Below, piece by piece: positions 28,200 to 38,684 of a stretch of 64,000 nucleotides of DNA. Each line of letters begins with the position of its first letter. Positions within the stretch are counted from its first letter, which is position 1. The notes under the pieces were generated by a model. That model had not been told where the DNA came from. It ran no database searches and was given only the letters and a program-made list of their open reading frames with translations. This DNA is from Neobacillus muris (GTDB lineage: Bacteria > Bacillota > Bacilli > Bacillales > Cytobacillaceae), in contig NZ_CALPDF010000002.1 in the NCBI RefSeq assembly GCF_943193175.1, positions 124,001 through 188,000 of the forward strand. Reading direction: 5' to 3'. The position numbers and the translations under genes are program-made.

Positions 28200-29147
28200 T
28201 TGGGCAAAATAGCATTTGTTTTCCCTGGACAGGGTTCACAGGCAGTTGGAATGGCTAAAGAGCTAGCTGAAAAAAATTCTGAGGTTATGGAATATTTTAA
28301 GAAAGCGGACCAAACTTTAAACTTTCCATTAAGCCGGCTGGTCTTTGAGGGACCGAAGGAAGAATTGACTTTGACTATTAATACCCAGCCTGCACTATTA
28401 ACGACAAGTTTAGCCATCTTAGAGTTTTTTCAAAAATCCGGAATTGTGCCTGATTATACGGCCGGGCACAGCCTTGGAGAGTATACAGCCCTTGCGGCTG
28501 CAGGAGCACTCTCATTTGAGGATGCAGTTTATTTGGTAAGAAAACGTGGAGAATATATGGAAAGTGCTGTTCCTAACGGTGAGGGCACTATGGCGGCTGT
28601 CCTTGGAATGGAGAGGGACAAACTGTCTTTCATTACTGGGCAGGTAACCGATTCCGGAAATCCTGTCGCACTTGCAAATTTAAATTGTCCCGGACAAATT
28701 GTCATTTCCGGCACTAGAAAAGGTGTTGAACTTGCTGGTGCACAGGCTAAAGAGAACGGGGCAAAACGGGTTCTGCCTTTAGAAGTGTCAGGACCGTTCC
28801 ATTCTCCACTAATGAAACCTGCAGCATCACAATTGCAGGCAATTTTAAATGAAATCACAATGGCTGATGCCAATATTCCGGTAGTGGCCAATGTTACAGC
28901 AGAACCAATTACAGAAGCAGATGAAATAAAAGGAAAATTAATCGAACAACTCTATTCTCCTGTTTTATGGGAAGATTCAGTCAAAAGAATGATTGAATTA
29001 GGTGTCGATATTTTTGTCGAAATTGGTCCCGGAAAGGTTTTATCAGGCCTGATTAAAAAAATTGACAAAACCGTTAAGACCTATGCTGTTTCAGATGAGG
29101 AAAGTGCAATTGCTGTCATGGAGGCATTAAAGGAGGAGCGAATATGA
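28200..29147 (+). CDS. fabD: Malonyl-CoA:ACP transacylase
   Basis: FabD moves malonyl groups from CoA to ACP for chain elongation. The 315-residue protein has GQGSQAVGM at the N-terminus, the nucleophile S91 in GHSLGEY, and the histidine of GPFHSPLM. The start is TTG 28200 after AAGGAGGAGCTGCA, one of the strongest ribosome sites in the window. It overlaps fabG by 4 bp. Confidence 0.97.
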   Translation: MGKIAFVFPGQGSQAVGMAKELAEKNSEVMEYFKKADQTLNFPLSRLVFEGPKEELTLTINTQPALLTTSLAILEFFQKSGIVPDYTAGHSLGEYTALAAAGALSFEDAVYLVRKRGEYMESAVPNGEGTMAAVLGMERDKLSFITGQVTDSGNPVALANLNCPGQIVISGTRKGVELAGAQAKENGAKRVLPLEVSGPFHSPLMKPAASQLQAILNEITMADANIPVVANVTAEPITEADEIKGKLIEQLYSPVLWEDSVKRMIELGVDIFVEIGPGKVLSGLIKKIDKTVKTYAVSDEESAIAVMEALKEERI

Positions 29148-29887
29148 GTTTAGCAGGAAAAGCTGCTCTTGTAACAGGGGCATCGAGGGGAATCGGACGT
29201 GAAATTGCGCTAGAATTAGCGAGGCAGGGCGCCAATGTAGCCGTTAATTTCTCCGGGAGTGAGGCAAAAGCGAATGAAGTGGTTGATGAGATTAAAGCAT
29301 TAGGCGGCGACGCATTTGCCATCAAATGTGATGTTTCCCATTCTGAAGACGTTACAGCAATGGTGAAAGCAGCCATTGACCGCTTTGGCAAGCTTGATAT
29401 CCTGGTTAATAATGCAGGCATCACAAAAGATAATTTATTAATGAGGATGAAAGAGGATGAATGGGATGACGTGTTGAATATTAACCTTAAAGGTGTATTT
29501 CTCTGCACGAAAGCCGTAACAAGGCAAATGATGAAACAGCGCTATGGGAGGATCATAAATGTTGCATCGATTGTTGGCGTTAGCGGTAATCCCGGACAGG
29601 CGAATTATGTGGCCGCTAAAGCGGGCGTCATTGGCCTGACAAAAACGACTGCAAAAGAGCTGGCTTCCCGAAATATTACGGTCAATGCTGTGGCCCCTGG
29701 CTTTATTTCTACAGATATGACGGATAAATTGCCCGAAGACGTTAAACAGGAAATGCTAAAGCAGATTCCGTTAGCGCGGTTCGGTGATCCAGAGGATGTC
29801 GCCAAAGTTGCCGCCTTTCTTGCTTCAGATGCCGCTTCCTATATGACAGGGCAGACCCTTCATATTGATGGCGGAATGGTCATGTAA
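29144..29887 (+). CDS. fabG: 3-oxoacyl-[ACP] reductase
   Basis: FabG reduces beta-ketoacyl-ACP with NADPH in each elongation round. The 247-residue short-chain dehydrogenase has the cofactor loop TGASRGIG near the start, NNAG near residue 87, the catalytic Ser in NVASIVG and the Tyr-x3-Lys pair in YVAAKAG, and the C-terminal [14 protein letters not shown]. It overlaps the end of fabD (ATGA), so it is coupled. acpP follows after 66 bp with a possible extra promoter. Confidence 0.97.
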   Translation: MSLAGKAALVTGASRGIGREIALELARQGANVAVNFSGSEAKANEVVDEIKALGGDAFAIKCDVSHSEDVTAMVKAAIDRFGKLDILVNNAGITKDNLLMRMKEDEWDDVLNINLKGVFLCTKAVTRQMMKQRYGRIINVASIVGVSGNPGQANYVAAKAGVIGLTKTTAKELASRNITVNAVAPGFISTDMTDKLPEDVKQEMLKQIPLARFGDPEDVAKVAAFLASDAASYMTGQTLHIDGGMVM

Positions 29888-29953
29888 TTTTATAAAAAAC
29901 GGTGTACTTTTTTGTGAAATACTCTATAATATTTTGAGGGGAGGTGAACGAGC

Positions 29954-30187
29954 ATGGCAGATGTATTAGAGCGTGTTACCAAGATTATCGTTGACCGTTT
30001 AGGAGTTGACGAATCTCAAGTAACGCTTCAAGCTTCATTCAAAGAAGACCTTGGTGCAGATTCCCTTGATGTAGTTGAACTAGTAATGGAACTAGAAGAT
30101 GAGTTTGATATGGAAATTTCTGACGAAGATGCTGAAAATATCAGCACAGTCGGAGATGCTGTTAACTACATAAATAGCCAAAAGTAA
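29954..30187 (+). CDS. acpP: Acyl carrier protein
   Basis: ACP carries growing acyl chains on a phosphopantetheine arm. The 77-residue acidic protein has the DSL attachment motif with Ser37 in [23 protein letters not shown] precedes the ATG. A TATAAT at 29925-29930 upstream suggests extra transcription beyond the fapR operon, although no good -35 box pairs with it. A terminator follows, so rnc probably has its own start. Confidence 0.98.
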   Translation: MADVLERVTKIIVDRLGVDESQVTLQASFKEDLGADSLDVVELVMELEDEFDMEISDEDAENISTVGDAVNYINSQK

Positions 30188-30204
30188 TTCGTTGGATGTG
30201 AATC

Positions 30205-30232
30205 AAAGCTCCGTTTTTTAACGGGGCTTTAA
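30205..30232 (+). terminator. Terminator after acpP
   Basis: AAAGCTCCGTT pairs with AACGGGGCTTT around TTTT with one G-U pair; the T-run is short. A second hairpin (ACTTGGCA/TGCCAGGT, about 30270-30292) with TTTCTTTG follows, 50 bases on, and may back it up. Confidence 0.7.
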
Positions 30233-30363
30233 TTGTATAGCGCCGATGCTATTCTTATTGTATGATAGAACTTGGCAGAACTTTTGCCAGGTTTCTTTGT
30301 GTTTTTTATAGGTTTTACTTAAAATAAGATAAAGTGTAAATTTTATGCAAGGTGGAGAATTCA

Positions 30364-31101
30364 ATGCGCAAAAACGGAAAGGAAATAGATGTGCATCGCG
30401 CAAACGAGCATTTATTTAAAGAATTGCAAAATTCAATTGGAGTTTTGTTTCATAATGAGAAATTATTAAAACAAGCCTTTACACATTCATCCTATGTGAA
30501 TGAGCATCGCAGAAAGCCTTTTGAAGATAACGAAAGGCTCGAATTTTTAGGAGATGCGGTTTTGGAATTGACGATCTCACAATTTCTTTTTAACAAATAC
30601 CCAACTATGACCGAAGGGGAATTGACTAAACTTCGGGCTGCCATTGTATGTGAACCATCACTTGTTTCTTTTGCAAGCGAACTTGGATTTGGCAAGCTGA
30701 TTTTGTTGGGAAAGGGAGAAGAAATGACCGGCGGCCGTGAGCGTCCAGCCCTGTTAGCCGACGTATTTGAAGCATTTATCGGGGCTCTTTTTTTGGATAA
30801 AGGGTTAGAGGTTGTGATTCAGTTCCTTGAGAAAATCGTCTTTCCTAAAATTAACGCAGGTGCTTTTTCTCATGTGATGGATTTTAAAAGCCAATTGCAA
30901 GAGTTTATTCAGCGTGATGGAATTGGGTCAATAGAATACCGGGTACTGCAAGAAAAGGGTCCTGCCCACAATAAAGAGTTTGTATCAAGGGTTACCTTGA
31001 ATGGAGATGAATTGGGAGTAGGAACAGGCAAGTCAAAAAAAGAAGCAGAGCAGCATGCCGCCCAAATGGCGTTAGAGGTTCTAAAATCTAAAACAACTTA
31101 A
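30364..31101 (+). CDS. rnc: Ribonuclease III
   Basis: RNase III cuts double-stranded RNA and matures rRNA; the family also processes scRNA and toxin mRNAs. The 245-residue protein has the signature [13 protein letters not shown], the second acidic site [11 protein letters not shown], and a C-terminal dsRNA-binding domain ([10 protein letters not shown] to [10 protein letters not shown]). ATG 30364 is chosen over GTG 30352 because AAGGTGGAG then stands at normal distance. It starts the conserved rnc-smc-ftsY series. Confidence 0.96.
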   Translation: MRKNGKEIDVHRANEHLFKELQNSIGVLFHNEKLLKQAFTHSSYVNEHRRKPFEDNERLEFLGDAVLELTISQFLFNKYPTMTEGELTKLRAAIVCEPSLVSFASELGFGKLILLGKGEEMTGGRERPALLADVFEAFIGALFLDKGLEVVIQFLEKIVFPKINAGAFSHVMDFKSQLQEFIQRDGIGSIEYRVLQEKGPAHNKEFVSRVTLNGDELGVGTGKSKKEAEQHAAQMALEVLKSKTT

Positions 31102-31155
31102 GATAGACAAAATGTTTGGGAGGAGATTTCCCTTAGCATTTAGGGAGGATTATGA

Positions 31156-34100
31156 ATGTTTTTAAAACGTTTGGACATTATCGGTTTTAAATCATTTGCT
31201 GAACGGATCGGTGTCGATTTTGTCCCAGGAATAACCGCTGTAGTCGGACCAAATGGCAGCGGAAAGAGTAATATTACCGATGCCATTCGCTGGGTATTGG
31301 GGGAGCAATCAGCCAAATCACTTAGAGGAAGCAAAATGGAAGATATCATTTTTGCTGGAAGTGACACGAGGAGGGCGTTGAATTTTGCAGAAGTGACGCT
31401 GACTTTAGATAATCAGGATCAGGGATTGTCCATTGATTATAACGAAGTCAGTGTCACTAGGCGTGTATCGCGTTCTGGTGACAGTGAATTTTTTATTAAC
31501 AAACAGCCATGCCGTTTAAAGGATATCATTGATTTATTCATGGATTCTGGACTTGGCCGGGAAGCTTTTTCTATTATCAGCCAAGGGAAAGTCGAAGAAA
31601 TCCTAAATAGCAAGGCTGAGGACAGAAGAACGATTTTCGAAGAAGCAGCTGGCGTATTAAAATATAAAAACCGCAAGAAAAAAGCGGAAATTAAACTTTC
31701 TGAAACTCAGGAGAATTTAAATCGGGTCAATGATATTATTCATGAATTGGAAAGCCAGGTCGAGCCATTAAAAATCCAAGCATCGATGGCAAAGGATTAC
31801 TTGGAGAAGAAAGATGAGCTGGAAAAATTTGAGGTGGCTTTAACTGTACATGAAATCGAGGAGCTGCATCAAAATTGGCAAAGCCTCGCAAAACAGCTTG
31901 AGGAGCATCAGCAGGATGAATTGAAGTTATCAACCGAACTTCAGGTAAAGGAAGCAAAAATGGCAGAGGTAAGAGACCAGATCGCTGCCTTGGATGAATC
32001 GGTGACCGATCTTCAAAATGTTTTGCTTCGTGCCACTGAGGAGCTCGAGAAATTGGAAGGCCGCAAAGAAGTTCTCATCGAACGCAAGAAAAATGCCTCG
32101 CAAAACAAAGAGCAGCTAAAATTGACCATTACTGGGCTAACCGAACGAATTACCCAGTTGAAAAATAACAAAGAAACCTGCGAAGCTGCGGTTAATGATC
32201 TAAAAGCGCAAGTAAAAGCCTTGCAAACCTCATTGAAGGAAAAACAAGAAAGGCTCATGCTGTACAGTGAAGGCATCGACGAAAAAATCGAAAGCTTAAA
32301 AAGTGAGTATATCGACACACTAAACAGCCAGGCAGGAGCAAAAAACGAACTTCGATACATTGAAGAACAGCTGGGACAGCATGAACGGAAAAGTGCACGG
32401 CTTGATTCAGAAAATGAAAAATACCTGCAGGAACGCCAAGCGATCGAACAAAAAAAAGCATCAATCCAGTCGGCGCTTAAGCAAATTGAGCAAAAGCTTT
32501 CGGACCAGGTTGCTGCTTTCCGGGAGCAGCAGCGGAAACTTGAAAATCTAAAAGCGAATTACCAAAAGCAGGAGAAAACTTTATATCAGGCCTATCAGCT
32601 GCTTCAGCAGGCAAAATCAAAGAAAGATATGCTGGAGGAAATGGAAGAGGATTTTTCCGGCTTTTATCAAGGCGTTAAGGAGGTCCTTAAGGAGCGGGGG
32701 AAAAGGCTGAAGGGAATAGAAGGGGCAGTTGCAGAATTAGTTACAGTTCCGAAAGAATACCAAATTGCCCTAGAAACGGCACTTGGTGCGTCCTTGCAGC
32801 ATATTGTCGTTGATACCGAGAACAATGCACGGGCTGCGATCCAATTCTTAAAACAGCACTCCTATGGACGAGCTACCTTTTTGCCGTTAAGTGTCATCAA
32901 GGGGCGTCCGTTGTCTTCATCGCAGCTGTCGTCCATCCAGAGCCATCCGTCCTTCATTGGAACGGCTGTAAGCCTGGTCTCATTTGACGGGCGTTATGGG
33001 GACGTCATGAATAATTTATTGGGCAATGTAGTCGTTGCAAAGGAACTAAAAGGCGCCAACGATTTAGCCAAGCTTCTGCAATACCGCGTGCGTATCGTTA
33101 CGGTCGATGGGGATGTTGTAAATCCAGGCGGCTCTATGACAGGTGGAGCTATAAAGCAAAAGTCTACTTCTCTATTATCCCGAAAGGCAGAGCTTGATGA
33201 GCTGAAAAATAAACTGGTGATCATGGAAGAAAAAACGGCCAGTTTGGAACAAACAGTTAAATCGTTAAAGGAAGAAGTAAACAAATCCGAATCCCTGCAT
33301 GAGGAAATGCGTAAAACCGGTGAGGAGCTGAGAGTCTCTGAACAGACCGTTATAGGAGACCTAAGAGGTGCAGAGCTGGAAGAAAAAAATATCAATGAGC
33401 GATTGGCACTTTATGATTTAGAGAAAGAACAAATTTCAAGTGAACAAACCGTTTTGAGGCAAAGAAAAACAGAATTAACCGAGGCGTTGGGAACATATCA
33501 GGCAAGTATCGAGAAATTAGATATTCAGATTCAACAGCTTACTGATAAAAGAACGCAGGATACATCATCTAAGGAAGCTCTATCCAGTGAAATAAATGAA
33601 CTTAAAATAGAATTTGCCTCAAAAAATGAACAATTTCTGCATGCTAAAGAACGGCTGCAGTTAACTTTGCAGGATTTGCAAGAGAGCGAACAAAAGCTTG
33701 CCGAATATTCAGAGGACCTTCATCTGTTAACTTCAGAAATGACCAATAGTACTACAGGCGAGGAACAATTAGCGGCAGCAGCCAAACGAAAGCAGCAGGA
33801 TAAGGAAGCAACACTCCAGCTTATTGCCGCCAGAAGGGAGGAGCGCCTCAAGCTTCAAGATGCTCTTGAAAATATGGAAGTGGAGACAAAGGAGCTAAAA
33901 CGGCTTCACAAGGGGTTAACGGTGACAACTAAGGATGAAGAAGTCAAAATGACCCGGTTAGATGTGGAGATGGAGACGCGGCTTACCCACTTAAGAGAAG
34001 AGTATTTATTATCCTTTGAGGCAGCGAAAGAGCAATATCCGCTCTCCGTTCCGCTTGAAGACGCGCGCAAAAAAGTAAAATTGGTAAAAATGGCGATTGA

Positions 34101-34722
34101 AGAGCTGGGAAATGTCAATCTAGGGGCCATTGAAGAATATGAACGGGTTTCTGAACGATATGAATTCCTAAGTGAACAAAAAGCAGACCTCCAAGAGGCC
34201 AAGGACACTCTTTTCCAAGTCATTGATGAAATGGATGAGGAGATGAAGAAACGGTTTACCCAAACCTTCGATGGTATAAGGGAACATTTTGAACCGGTGT
34301 TTCGCGCACTGTTCGGCGGAGGACGGGCCGATTTGATTTTGACCGAGCCAGAGGATATCTTAAACACAGGGGTAGAGATTGTTGCCCAGCCACCAGGTAA
34401 AAAACTCCAAAATCTAGGGCTGTTATCAGGCGGCGAACGTGCATTGACAGCCATCGCGCTGCTGTTCTCGATTCTAAAGGTGCGCCCAGTTCCATTTTGC
34501 ATTCTTGATGAAGTGGAGGCGGCACTGGATGAGGCGAATGTCCATCGCTTTTCACAATATTTGAAACGGTTCAGCCAAGAAACTCAATTTATAGTGATTA
34601 CCCATAGGAAAGGCACAATGGAAGGAGCCGATGTTCTCTACGGGGTAACCATGCAGGAATCTGGCGTTTCAAAAATGGTTTCGGTCCGCCTGGAGGATAC
34701 AAAAGAACTGGTAGAATCATAA
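31156..34722 (+). CDS. smc: Chromosome segregation ATPase SMC
   Basis: SMC, with ScpA and ScpB, loads at parS sites and extrudes DNA loops to align and separate chromosomes. The 1188-residue protein has Walker A GPNGSGKSN (31-39), a long N-terminal coiled coil, a hinge near residues 510-650 (with VTVDGDVVNPGGSMTGGA at its end), a second coiled coil, and the C-terminal ABC signature LLSGGERALTA (about 1089) and Walker B CILDEVEAALDE. Length is full for the family. ftsY follows after 18 bp. Confidence 0.98.
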   Translation: MFLKRLDIIGFKSFAERIGVDFVPGITAVVGPNGSGKSNITDAIRWVLGEQSAKSLRGSKMEDIIFAGSDTRRALNFAEVTLTLDNQDQGLSIDYNEVSVTRRVSRSGDSEFFINKQPCRLKDIIDLFMDSGLGREAFSIISQGKVEEILNSKAEDRRTIFEEAAGVLKYKNRKKKAEIKLSETQENLNRVNDIIHELESQVEPLKIQASMAKDYLEKKDELEKFEVALTVHEIEELHQNWQSLAKQLEEHQQDELKLSTELQVKEAKMAEVRDQIAALDESVTDLQNVLLRATEELEKLEGRKEVLIERKKNASQNKEQLKLTITGLTERITQLKNNKETCEAAVNDLKAQVKALQTSLKEKQERLMLYSEGIDEKIESLKSEYIDTLNSQAGAKNELRYIEEQLGQHERKSARLDSENEKYLQERQAIEQKKASIQSALKQIEQKLSDQVAAFREQQRKLENLKANYQKQEKTLYQAYQLLQQAKSKKDMLEEMEEDFSGFYQGVKEVLKERGKRLKGIEGAVAELVTVPKEYQIALETALGASLQHIVVDTENNARAAIQFLKQHSYGRATFLPLSVIKGRPLSSSQLSSIQSHPSFIGTAVSLVSFDGRYGDVMNNLLGNVVVAKELKGANDLAKLLQYRVRIVTVDGDVVNPGGSMTGGAIKQKSTSLLSRKAELDELKNKLVIMEEKTASLEQTVKSLKEEVNKSESLHEEMRKTGEELRVSEQTVIGDLRGAELEEKNINERLALYDLEKEQISSEQTVLRQRKTELTEALGTYQASIEKLDIQIQQLTDKRTQDTSSKEALSSEINELKIEFASKNEQFLHAKERLQLTLQDLQESEQKLAEYSEDLHLLTSEMTNSTTGEEQLAAAAKRKQQDKEATLQLIAARREERLKLQDALENMEVETKELKRLHKGLTVTTKDEEVKMTRLDVEMETRLTHLREEYLLSFEAAKEQYPLSVPLEDARKKVKLVKMAIEELGNVNLGAIEEYERVSERYEFLSEQKADLQEAKDTLFQVIDEMDEEMKKRFTQTFDGIREHFEPVFRALFGGGRADLILTEPEDILNTGVEIVAQPPGKKLQNLGLLSGGERALTAIALLFSILKVRPVPFCILDEVEAALDEANVHRFSQYLKRFSQETQFIVITHRKGTMEGADVLYGVTMQESGVSKMVSVRLEDTKELVES

Positions 34723-34740
34723 TGATTGGGATGTGGGACA

Positions 34741-35730
34741 ATGAGTTTTTTTAAGAAATTAAAGGAAAAAATATCAAAATCAACCGATAACGTTACCGAA
34801 AAGTTTAAGGAAGGGTTGACGAAAACAAGAGATAGCTTTTCAGGTAAGGTAAACGACCTAATCGCACGCTATCGCAAGGTAGACGAAGAATTTTTTGAAG
34901 AGCTTGAAGAAATCCTAATCCAAGCTGATGTCGGGTTTGATACGGTCATGAAGCTGATTGATGAATTAAAATTAGAAGTCAAGCGGCGGAATATCCAAGA
35001 CCCAGCAGAAGTGCAAAGTGTCATTTCAGAAAAACTGGTTGAAATTTATAATGCGGATGAGGAGCAATCCCCTGGTTTGAATATCCAGCAGGGCGGTCTT
35101 ACTGTTATTCTGTTTGTCGGCGTCAATGGCGTCGGGAAAACCACCACCATTGGCAAGCTTGCTTACAAATTTAAAAAGGAAGGAAAGAAGGTTCTTTTGG
35201 CAGCAGGCGATACCTTTCGTGCTGGAGCCATTGAGCAGCTCGAGGTTTGGGGCGATCGTGTTGGTGTAGAGACCATTAAGCAAGGTGAAGGCTCTGATCC
35301 GGCAGCAGTGATGTATGATGCCATTCAAGCCGCAAAATCGCGGGATGCTGATATCTTGCTGTGCGACACCGCTGGACGTCTGCAGAACAAGGTTAATCTG
35401 ATGAAAGAGCTTGAAAAAGTGAAGCGGGTCATTGAAAGGGAAATCCCCGGTGCTCCACATGAAGTCCTGCTTGTATTAGACGCCACCACTGGCCAAAATG
35501 CCCTAGTTCAAGCCAAAACCTTTAAAGAGGCAACAAATGTCACTGGAATTGTTCTATCGAAATTGGATGGAACTGCCAAAGGCGGGATCGTGCTGGCCAT
35601 ACGGAATGAATTGAAAATTCCTGTGAAGTACGTAGGTTTGGGAGAAAAAATGGATGATTTGCAAGAATTTGATCCAGAAAAATATGTTTACGGCTTATTT
35701 GCGGAACAAGTAGAGCAAACTAATGAATGA
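34741..35730 (+). CDS. ftsY: Signal recognition particle receptor FtsY
   Basis: FtsY is the membrane-side GTPase that receives SRP-ribosome complexes. The 329-residue protein has a short basic N-terminal A region, the helical N domain, and the G domain with GVNGVGKTTT (about 127-136), DTAGRLQNK (about 208) and KLDGTAKGG. ATG 34741 (MSFFKKLKEK) is preferred over 34726 because GGGATGTGGG precedes it and relatives share this start. Its partner Ffh is two genes further on. Confidence 0.97.
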   Translation: MSFFKKLKEKISKSTDNVTEKFKEGLTKTRDSFSGKVNDLIARYRKVDEEFFEELEEILIQADVGFDTVMKLIDELKLEVKRRNIQDPAEVQSVISEKLVEIYNADEEQSPGLNIQQGGLTVILFVGVNGVGKTTTIGKLAYKFKKEGKKVLLAAGDTFRAGAIEQLEVWGDRVGVETIKQGEGSDPAAVMYDAIQAAKSRDADILLCDTAGRLQNKVNLMKELEKVKRVIEREIPGAPHEVLLVLDATTGQNALVQAKTFKEATNVTGIVLSKLDGTAKGGIVLAIRNELKIPVKYVGLGEKMDDLQEFDPEKYVYGLFAEQVEQTNE

Positions 35731-35747
35731 CTGTAAAGATCATTTTC

Positions 35748-35776
35748 TTGACAGATAATGCTTTACTGGTTAAACT
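35748..35776 (+). promoter_or_regulatory. Sigma-A promoter of ylxM-ffh
   Basis: A perfect TTGACA, a 17-base spacer and TAAACT lie 40 bases upstream of ylxM, just after ftsY ends. Confidence 0.75.
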
Positions 35777-35815
35777 ACTTTGTAAAGGTGTTTCACTTAA
35801 CACGGGGGGATTAGC

Positions 35816-36148
35816 ATGCTAGAAAAGACAACGCGGATGAATTATCTATATGATTTTTATTATTCGCTGCTGACTCCCAAACAGCAAAGCTATATGTCTC
35901 TCTACTACTTAGATGATTATTCGCTTGGAGAAATTGCGGAAGAATATGAGATCAGCCGTCAGGCCGTCTATGATAATATTAAACGGACGGAAGCTATGCT
36001 TGAGGAGTATGAAGAAAAGCTCTTATTGTTCCATAAATTTCAGCAGCGTTCCGCTCTAATTAAGAAATTAAATGAATGGCTTAATGAAGAGAATCCATCA
36101 ATCCAAGCAATGCAGGAAATCGTGACAGAGCTTGGAAAATTAGATTAG
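35816..36148 (+). CDS. ylxM: Putative helix-turn-helix protein YlxM (UPF0122)
   Basis: This 110-residue protein is conserved next to ffh in Firmicutes. It has a sigma-70 region-4-like helix-turn-helix ([20 protein letters not shown] within residues 38-60). The streptococcal relative is reported to bind SRP components and modulate Ffh activity; a DNA-binding role is the alternative. It has its own promoter, a GGGGGGA ribosome site, and ends 12 bp before ffh. Confidence 0.92.
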   Translation: MLEKTTRMNYLYDFYYSLLTPKQQSYMSLYYLDDYSLGEIAEEYEISRQAVYDNIKRTEAMLEEYEEKLLLFHKFQQRSALIKKLNEWLNEENPSIQAMQEIVTELGKLD

Positions 36149-36160
36149 GAGGCGGCATAT

Positions 36161-37513
36161 ATGGCGTTTGAAGGATTAGCCGACCGACTGCAGAATACGA
36201 TCCAGAAAATCCGCGGCAAAGGCAAAGTTTCCGAAGCGGATGTAAAGGAAATGATGCGTGAAGTTCGTCTAGCCTTATTGGAAGCAGACGTAAACTTTAA
36301 AGTCGTTAAGGACTTCATCAAGAAAGTCAGCGAACGGGCTGTTGGGCAAGAGGTCTTAAAAAGCTTAACTCCTGGACAGCAAATTATTAAAATCGTTAAT
36401 GAAGAATTGACCGCACTAATGGGGGGCGAACAGAGCAAAATAGCTGTTTCCACCCGCCCGCCAACGGTAATCATGATGGTGGGGCTGCAGGGTGCCGGTA
36501 AAACCACCACAACCGGAAAGCTGTCGCTGCTGCTGCGGAAGAAATACAACCGAAAACCATTGCTGGTTGCGGCTGATATTTATCGCCCTGCAGCAATTAA
36601 ACAGCTGCAAACATTAGGAAAACAGCTGGATATGCCCGTTTTTTCACTTGGTGACCAAGTAAGCCCTGTGGAAATTGCCAGACAAGCCATCGAAAAAGCC
36701 AAAGAAGAACATCATGATTATGTCCTGATTGATACCGCTGGACGGCTTCATGTCGATGAGGCGTTAATGGGTGAATTAAAGGATATTAAAGAGCTGGCCA
36801 AACCAGATGAGATTTTCCTTGTTGTGGATGCGATGACAGGGCAGGATGCTGTCAATGTAGCCCAAAGTTTTAATGAGCAGCTCGGCCTCACCGGAGTGGT
36901 GCTGACAAAGCTTGATGGCGATACCCGAGGCGGAGCCGCGCTCTCTATCCGGGCGGTGACTCAAACACCGATTAAGTTTGTGGGTCTAGGTGAAAAGATG
37001 GACGCGCTTGAGCCGTTTCATCCCGAGCGGATGGCATCTAGAATCTTGGGAATGGGCGATGTATTGACCCTTATTGAAAAGGCACAGGCAAGTGTAGACG
37101 AGGAAAAGGCAAAAGAATTAGAGCAAAAGATGAGGACTGCCACGTTTACATTGGATGATTTCCTTGATCAGCTGGGACAGGTCCGCAAACTCGGACCGTT
37201 AGATGAGCTGCTGAAGATGATGCCTGGAGCTAACAAAATAAAGGGACTCAATAACCTGCAAATTGATGAGAAGCAAATTGCTCATGTTGAGGCCATCATC
37301 AAATCGATGACCAAGGATGAGAAAAATCATCCGGAAATCTTGAATTCGAACCGCAAGCGCCGAATTGCCAAAGGCAGCGGGCGGCCTGTTACTGAAGTAA
37401 ACCGTCTGTTAAAACAGTTCGAAGATATGAAAAAGATGATGAAACAAATGTCTGGCATGCAGATGAAGTCAAAGAAAAAAGGCGGATTCAAATTGCCGTT
37501 CAATCCGTTCTAA
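36161..37513 (+). CDS. ffh: Signal recognition particle protein Ffh
   Basis: Ffh binds signal sequences and the 4.5S/6S scRNA and docks with FtsY. The 450-residue protein has the N domain, the GTPase domain with GLQGAGKTTT (107-116), DTAGRLHVDE and KLDGDTRGG, then the methionine-rich M domain, ending in MKKMMKQMSGMQMKSKKKGG-like residues that bind RNA and signal peptide. A 165-bp region with a separate promoter leads to rpsP. Confidence 0.98.
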   Translation: MAFEGLADRLQNTIQKIRGKGKVSEADVKEMMREVRLALLEADVNFKVVKDFIKKVSERAVGQEVLKSLTPGQQIIKIVNEELTALMGGEQSKIAVSTRPPTVIMMVGLQGAGKTTTTGKLSLLLRKKYNRKPLLVAADIYRPAAIKQLQTLGKQLDMPVFSLGDQVSPVEIARQAIEKAKEEHHDYVLIDTAGRLHVDEALMGELKDIKELAKPDEIFLVVDAMTGQDAVNVAQSFNEQLGLTGVVLTKLDGDTRGGAALSIRAVTQTPIKFVGLGEKMDALEPFHPERMASRILGMGDVLTLIEKAQASVDEEKAKELEQKMRTATFTLDDFLDQLGQVRKLGPLDELLKMMPGANKIKGLNNLQIDEKQIAHVEAIIKSMTKDEKNHPEILNSNRKRRIAKGSGRPVTEVNRLLKQFEDMKKMMKQMSGMQMKSKKKGGFKLPFNPF

Positions 37514-37595
37514 ACCTAAAGGCAGAATCAGCTGGGGTTAGAGCGTAAAGCATTTTATATCGGTTTAAATCTGTTAATTTAAGGTAATACTACCC

Positions 37596-37640
37596 TGTAA
37601 AGAAAAAACACTTTACAAATCATTTAACAATTGATATTAT
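37596..37640 (+). promoter_or_regulatory. rpsP promoter with overlapping palindrome
   Basis: TTTACA (37612-37617) and TATTAT (37635-37640) are 17 bases apart. A perfect 7-bp inverted repeat, TGTAAAG...CTTTACA with an 8-base centre (37596-37617), has its right arm over the -35 box. It could be an operator or chance A/T symmetry. Confidence 0.6.
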
Positions 37641-37654
37641 ACTATCTTGTGTGA

Positions 37655-37951
<297 letters not shown>

Positions 37952-37963
37952 TCTAAGGGTGTT

Positions 37964-38194
37964 ATGAAAGAACTTATTGAAACAATCGTAAAGCCCCTTG
38001 TTGATTTTCCTGAAGATGTTCAAGTGAATGTCGTGGAAGAGCCAACTCGAGTTACCTATCATTTGACTGTAAACAGAACAGATATTGGTAAAGTGATCGG
38101 CAAGCAGGGGCGTGTTGCAAAGGCCATTAGGACTGTTGTATATGCAGCAGGATCGTCACAACAAAAGAAAATTTTTCTGGAAATTGGTGAATAG
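37964..38194 (+). CDS. khpA: KH-domain RNA-binding protein KhpA (YlqC)
   Basis: KhpA is a small single-KH protein; in streptococci it pairs with KhpB (Jag/EloR) to regulate cell elongation and binds sRNAs. The 76-residue product holds the KH core VIGKQGRVAKAIRTVVYAA near residues 45-63. It follows rpsP by 12 bp and is closed by a strong terminator, so rpsP-khpA can be a short transcript with ylqD onward read through or started separately. Confidence 0.95.
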   Translation: MKELIETIVKPLVDFPEDVQVNVVEEPTRVTYHLTVNRTDIGKVIGKQGRVAKAIRTVVYAAGSSQQKKIFLEIGE

Positions 38195-38209
38195 CTTTTT
38201 GCATCTAGA

Positions 38210-38239
38210 GGAAGGGGGGGATAAAATCCCCCCTTTTTT
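38210..38239 (+). terminator. Terminator after khpA
   Basis: GGGGGGGAT pairs with ATCCCCCC around AAA, followed by TTTTTTG. It is very stable. Confidence 0.92.
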
Positions 38240-38283
38240 GCTATAGCCTTTATGAACTAGAGTAATATGAAGGAGGCTGTCTA

Positions 38284-38670
38284 ATGCAAATCATTCAAAC
38301 GGTTGTAGTCAAGCAAATCTTAACAGAAAAAAGCAAACAGGAGCTTATGGAAAACTACGAGTTACAAAGGCTGCAGCTTCACAAAGAATGTGACCAGCTA
38401 TTGTTTGAATTTAAACGTTTAGAAAAAACAAAAGCCTATTCGGCCGATTCACTGAAAAAGAATTTTGATAAAGAGCTTAAAACCCGGAAGGAAAAACTGC
38501 AGCTTCTTGATTTTCAAATGGAACAACTACATATCCTACCAATAGGCAGTGAATTAGCAGAAAAAGAGGTACAGGCTCTTATAGAGGTGAAGGCAGGCGA
38601 TACTTGGGAGGCAGTGAACAAGCAGCATGCCATTATTGTAAAAGATGGAATAATTGAGGAAATTAGGTAG
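38284..38670 (+). CDS. ylqD: YlqD family protein, function unknown
   Basis: This 128-residue protein occupies the YlqD slot between khpA and rimM. It begins [20 protein letters not shown], and residues 16-85 are charged and heptad-like (Leu/Lys/Glu with few Gly or Pro), consistent with a coiled coil. The C-terminal 40 residues form a small basic/acidic domain ([21 protein letters not shown]) that could be a beta domain. No membrane helix or catalytic motif is seen. Placement suggests a link to ribosome maturation, which is inference only. Confidence 0.85.
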   Translation: MQIIQTVVVKQILTEKSKQELMENYELQRLQLHKECDQLLFEFKRLEKTKAYSADSLKKNFDKELKTRKEKLQLLDFQMEQLHILPIGSELAEKEVQALIEVKAGDTWEAVNKQHAIIVKDGIIEEIR

Positions 38671-38684
38671 AGGGTGATAAATGG

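Noticed and set aside
33906-34502. 198-codon leftward frame within smc
   Set aside because: It is antisense to the conserved SMC head domain and rich in Ser, typical of shadow frames.
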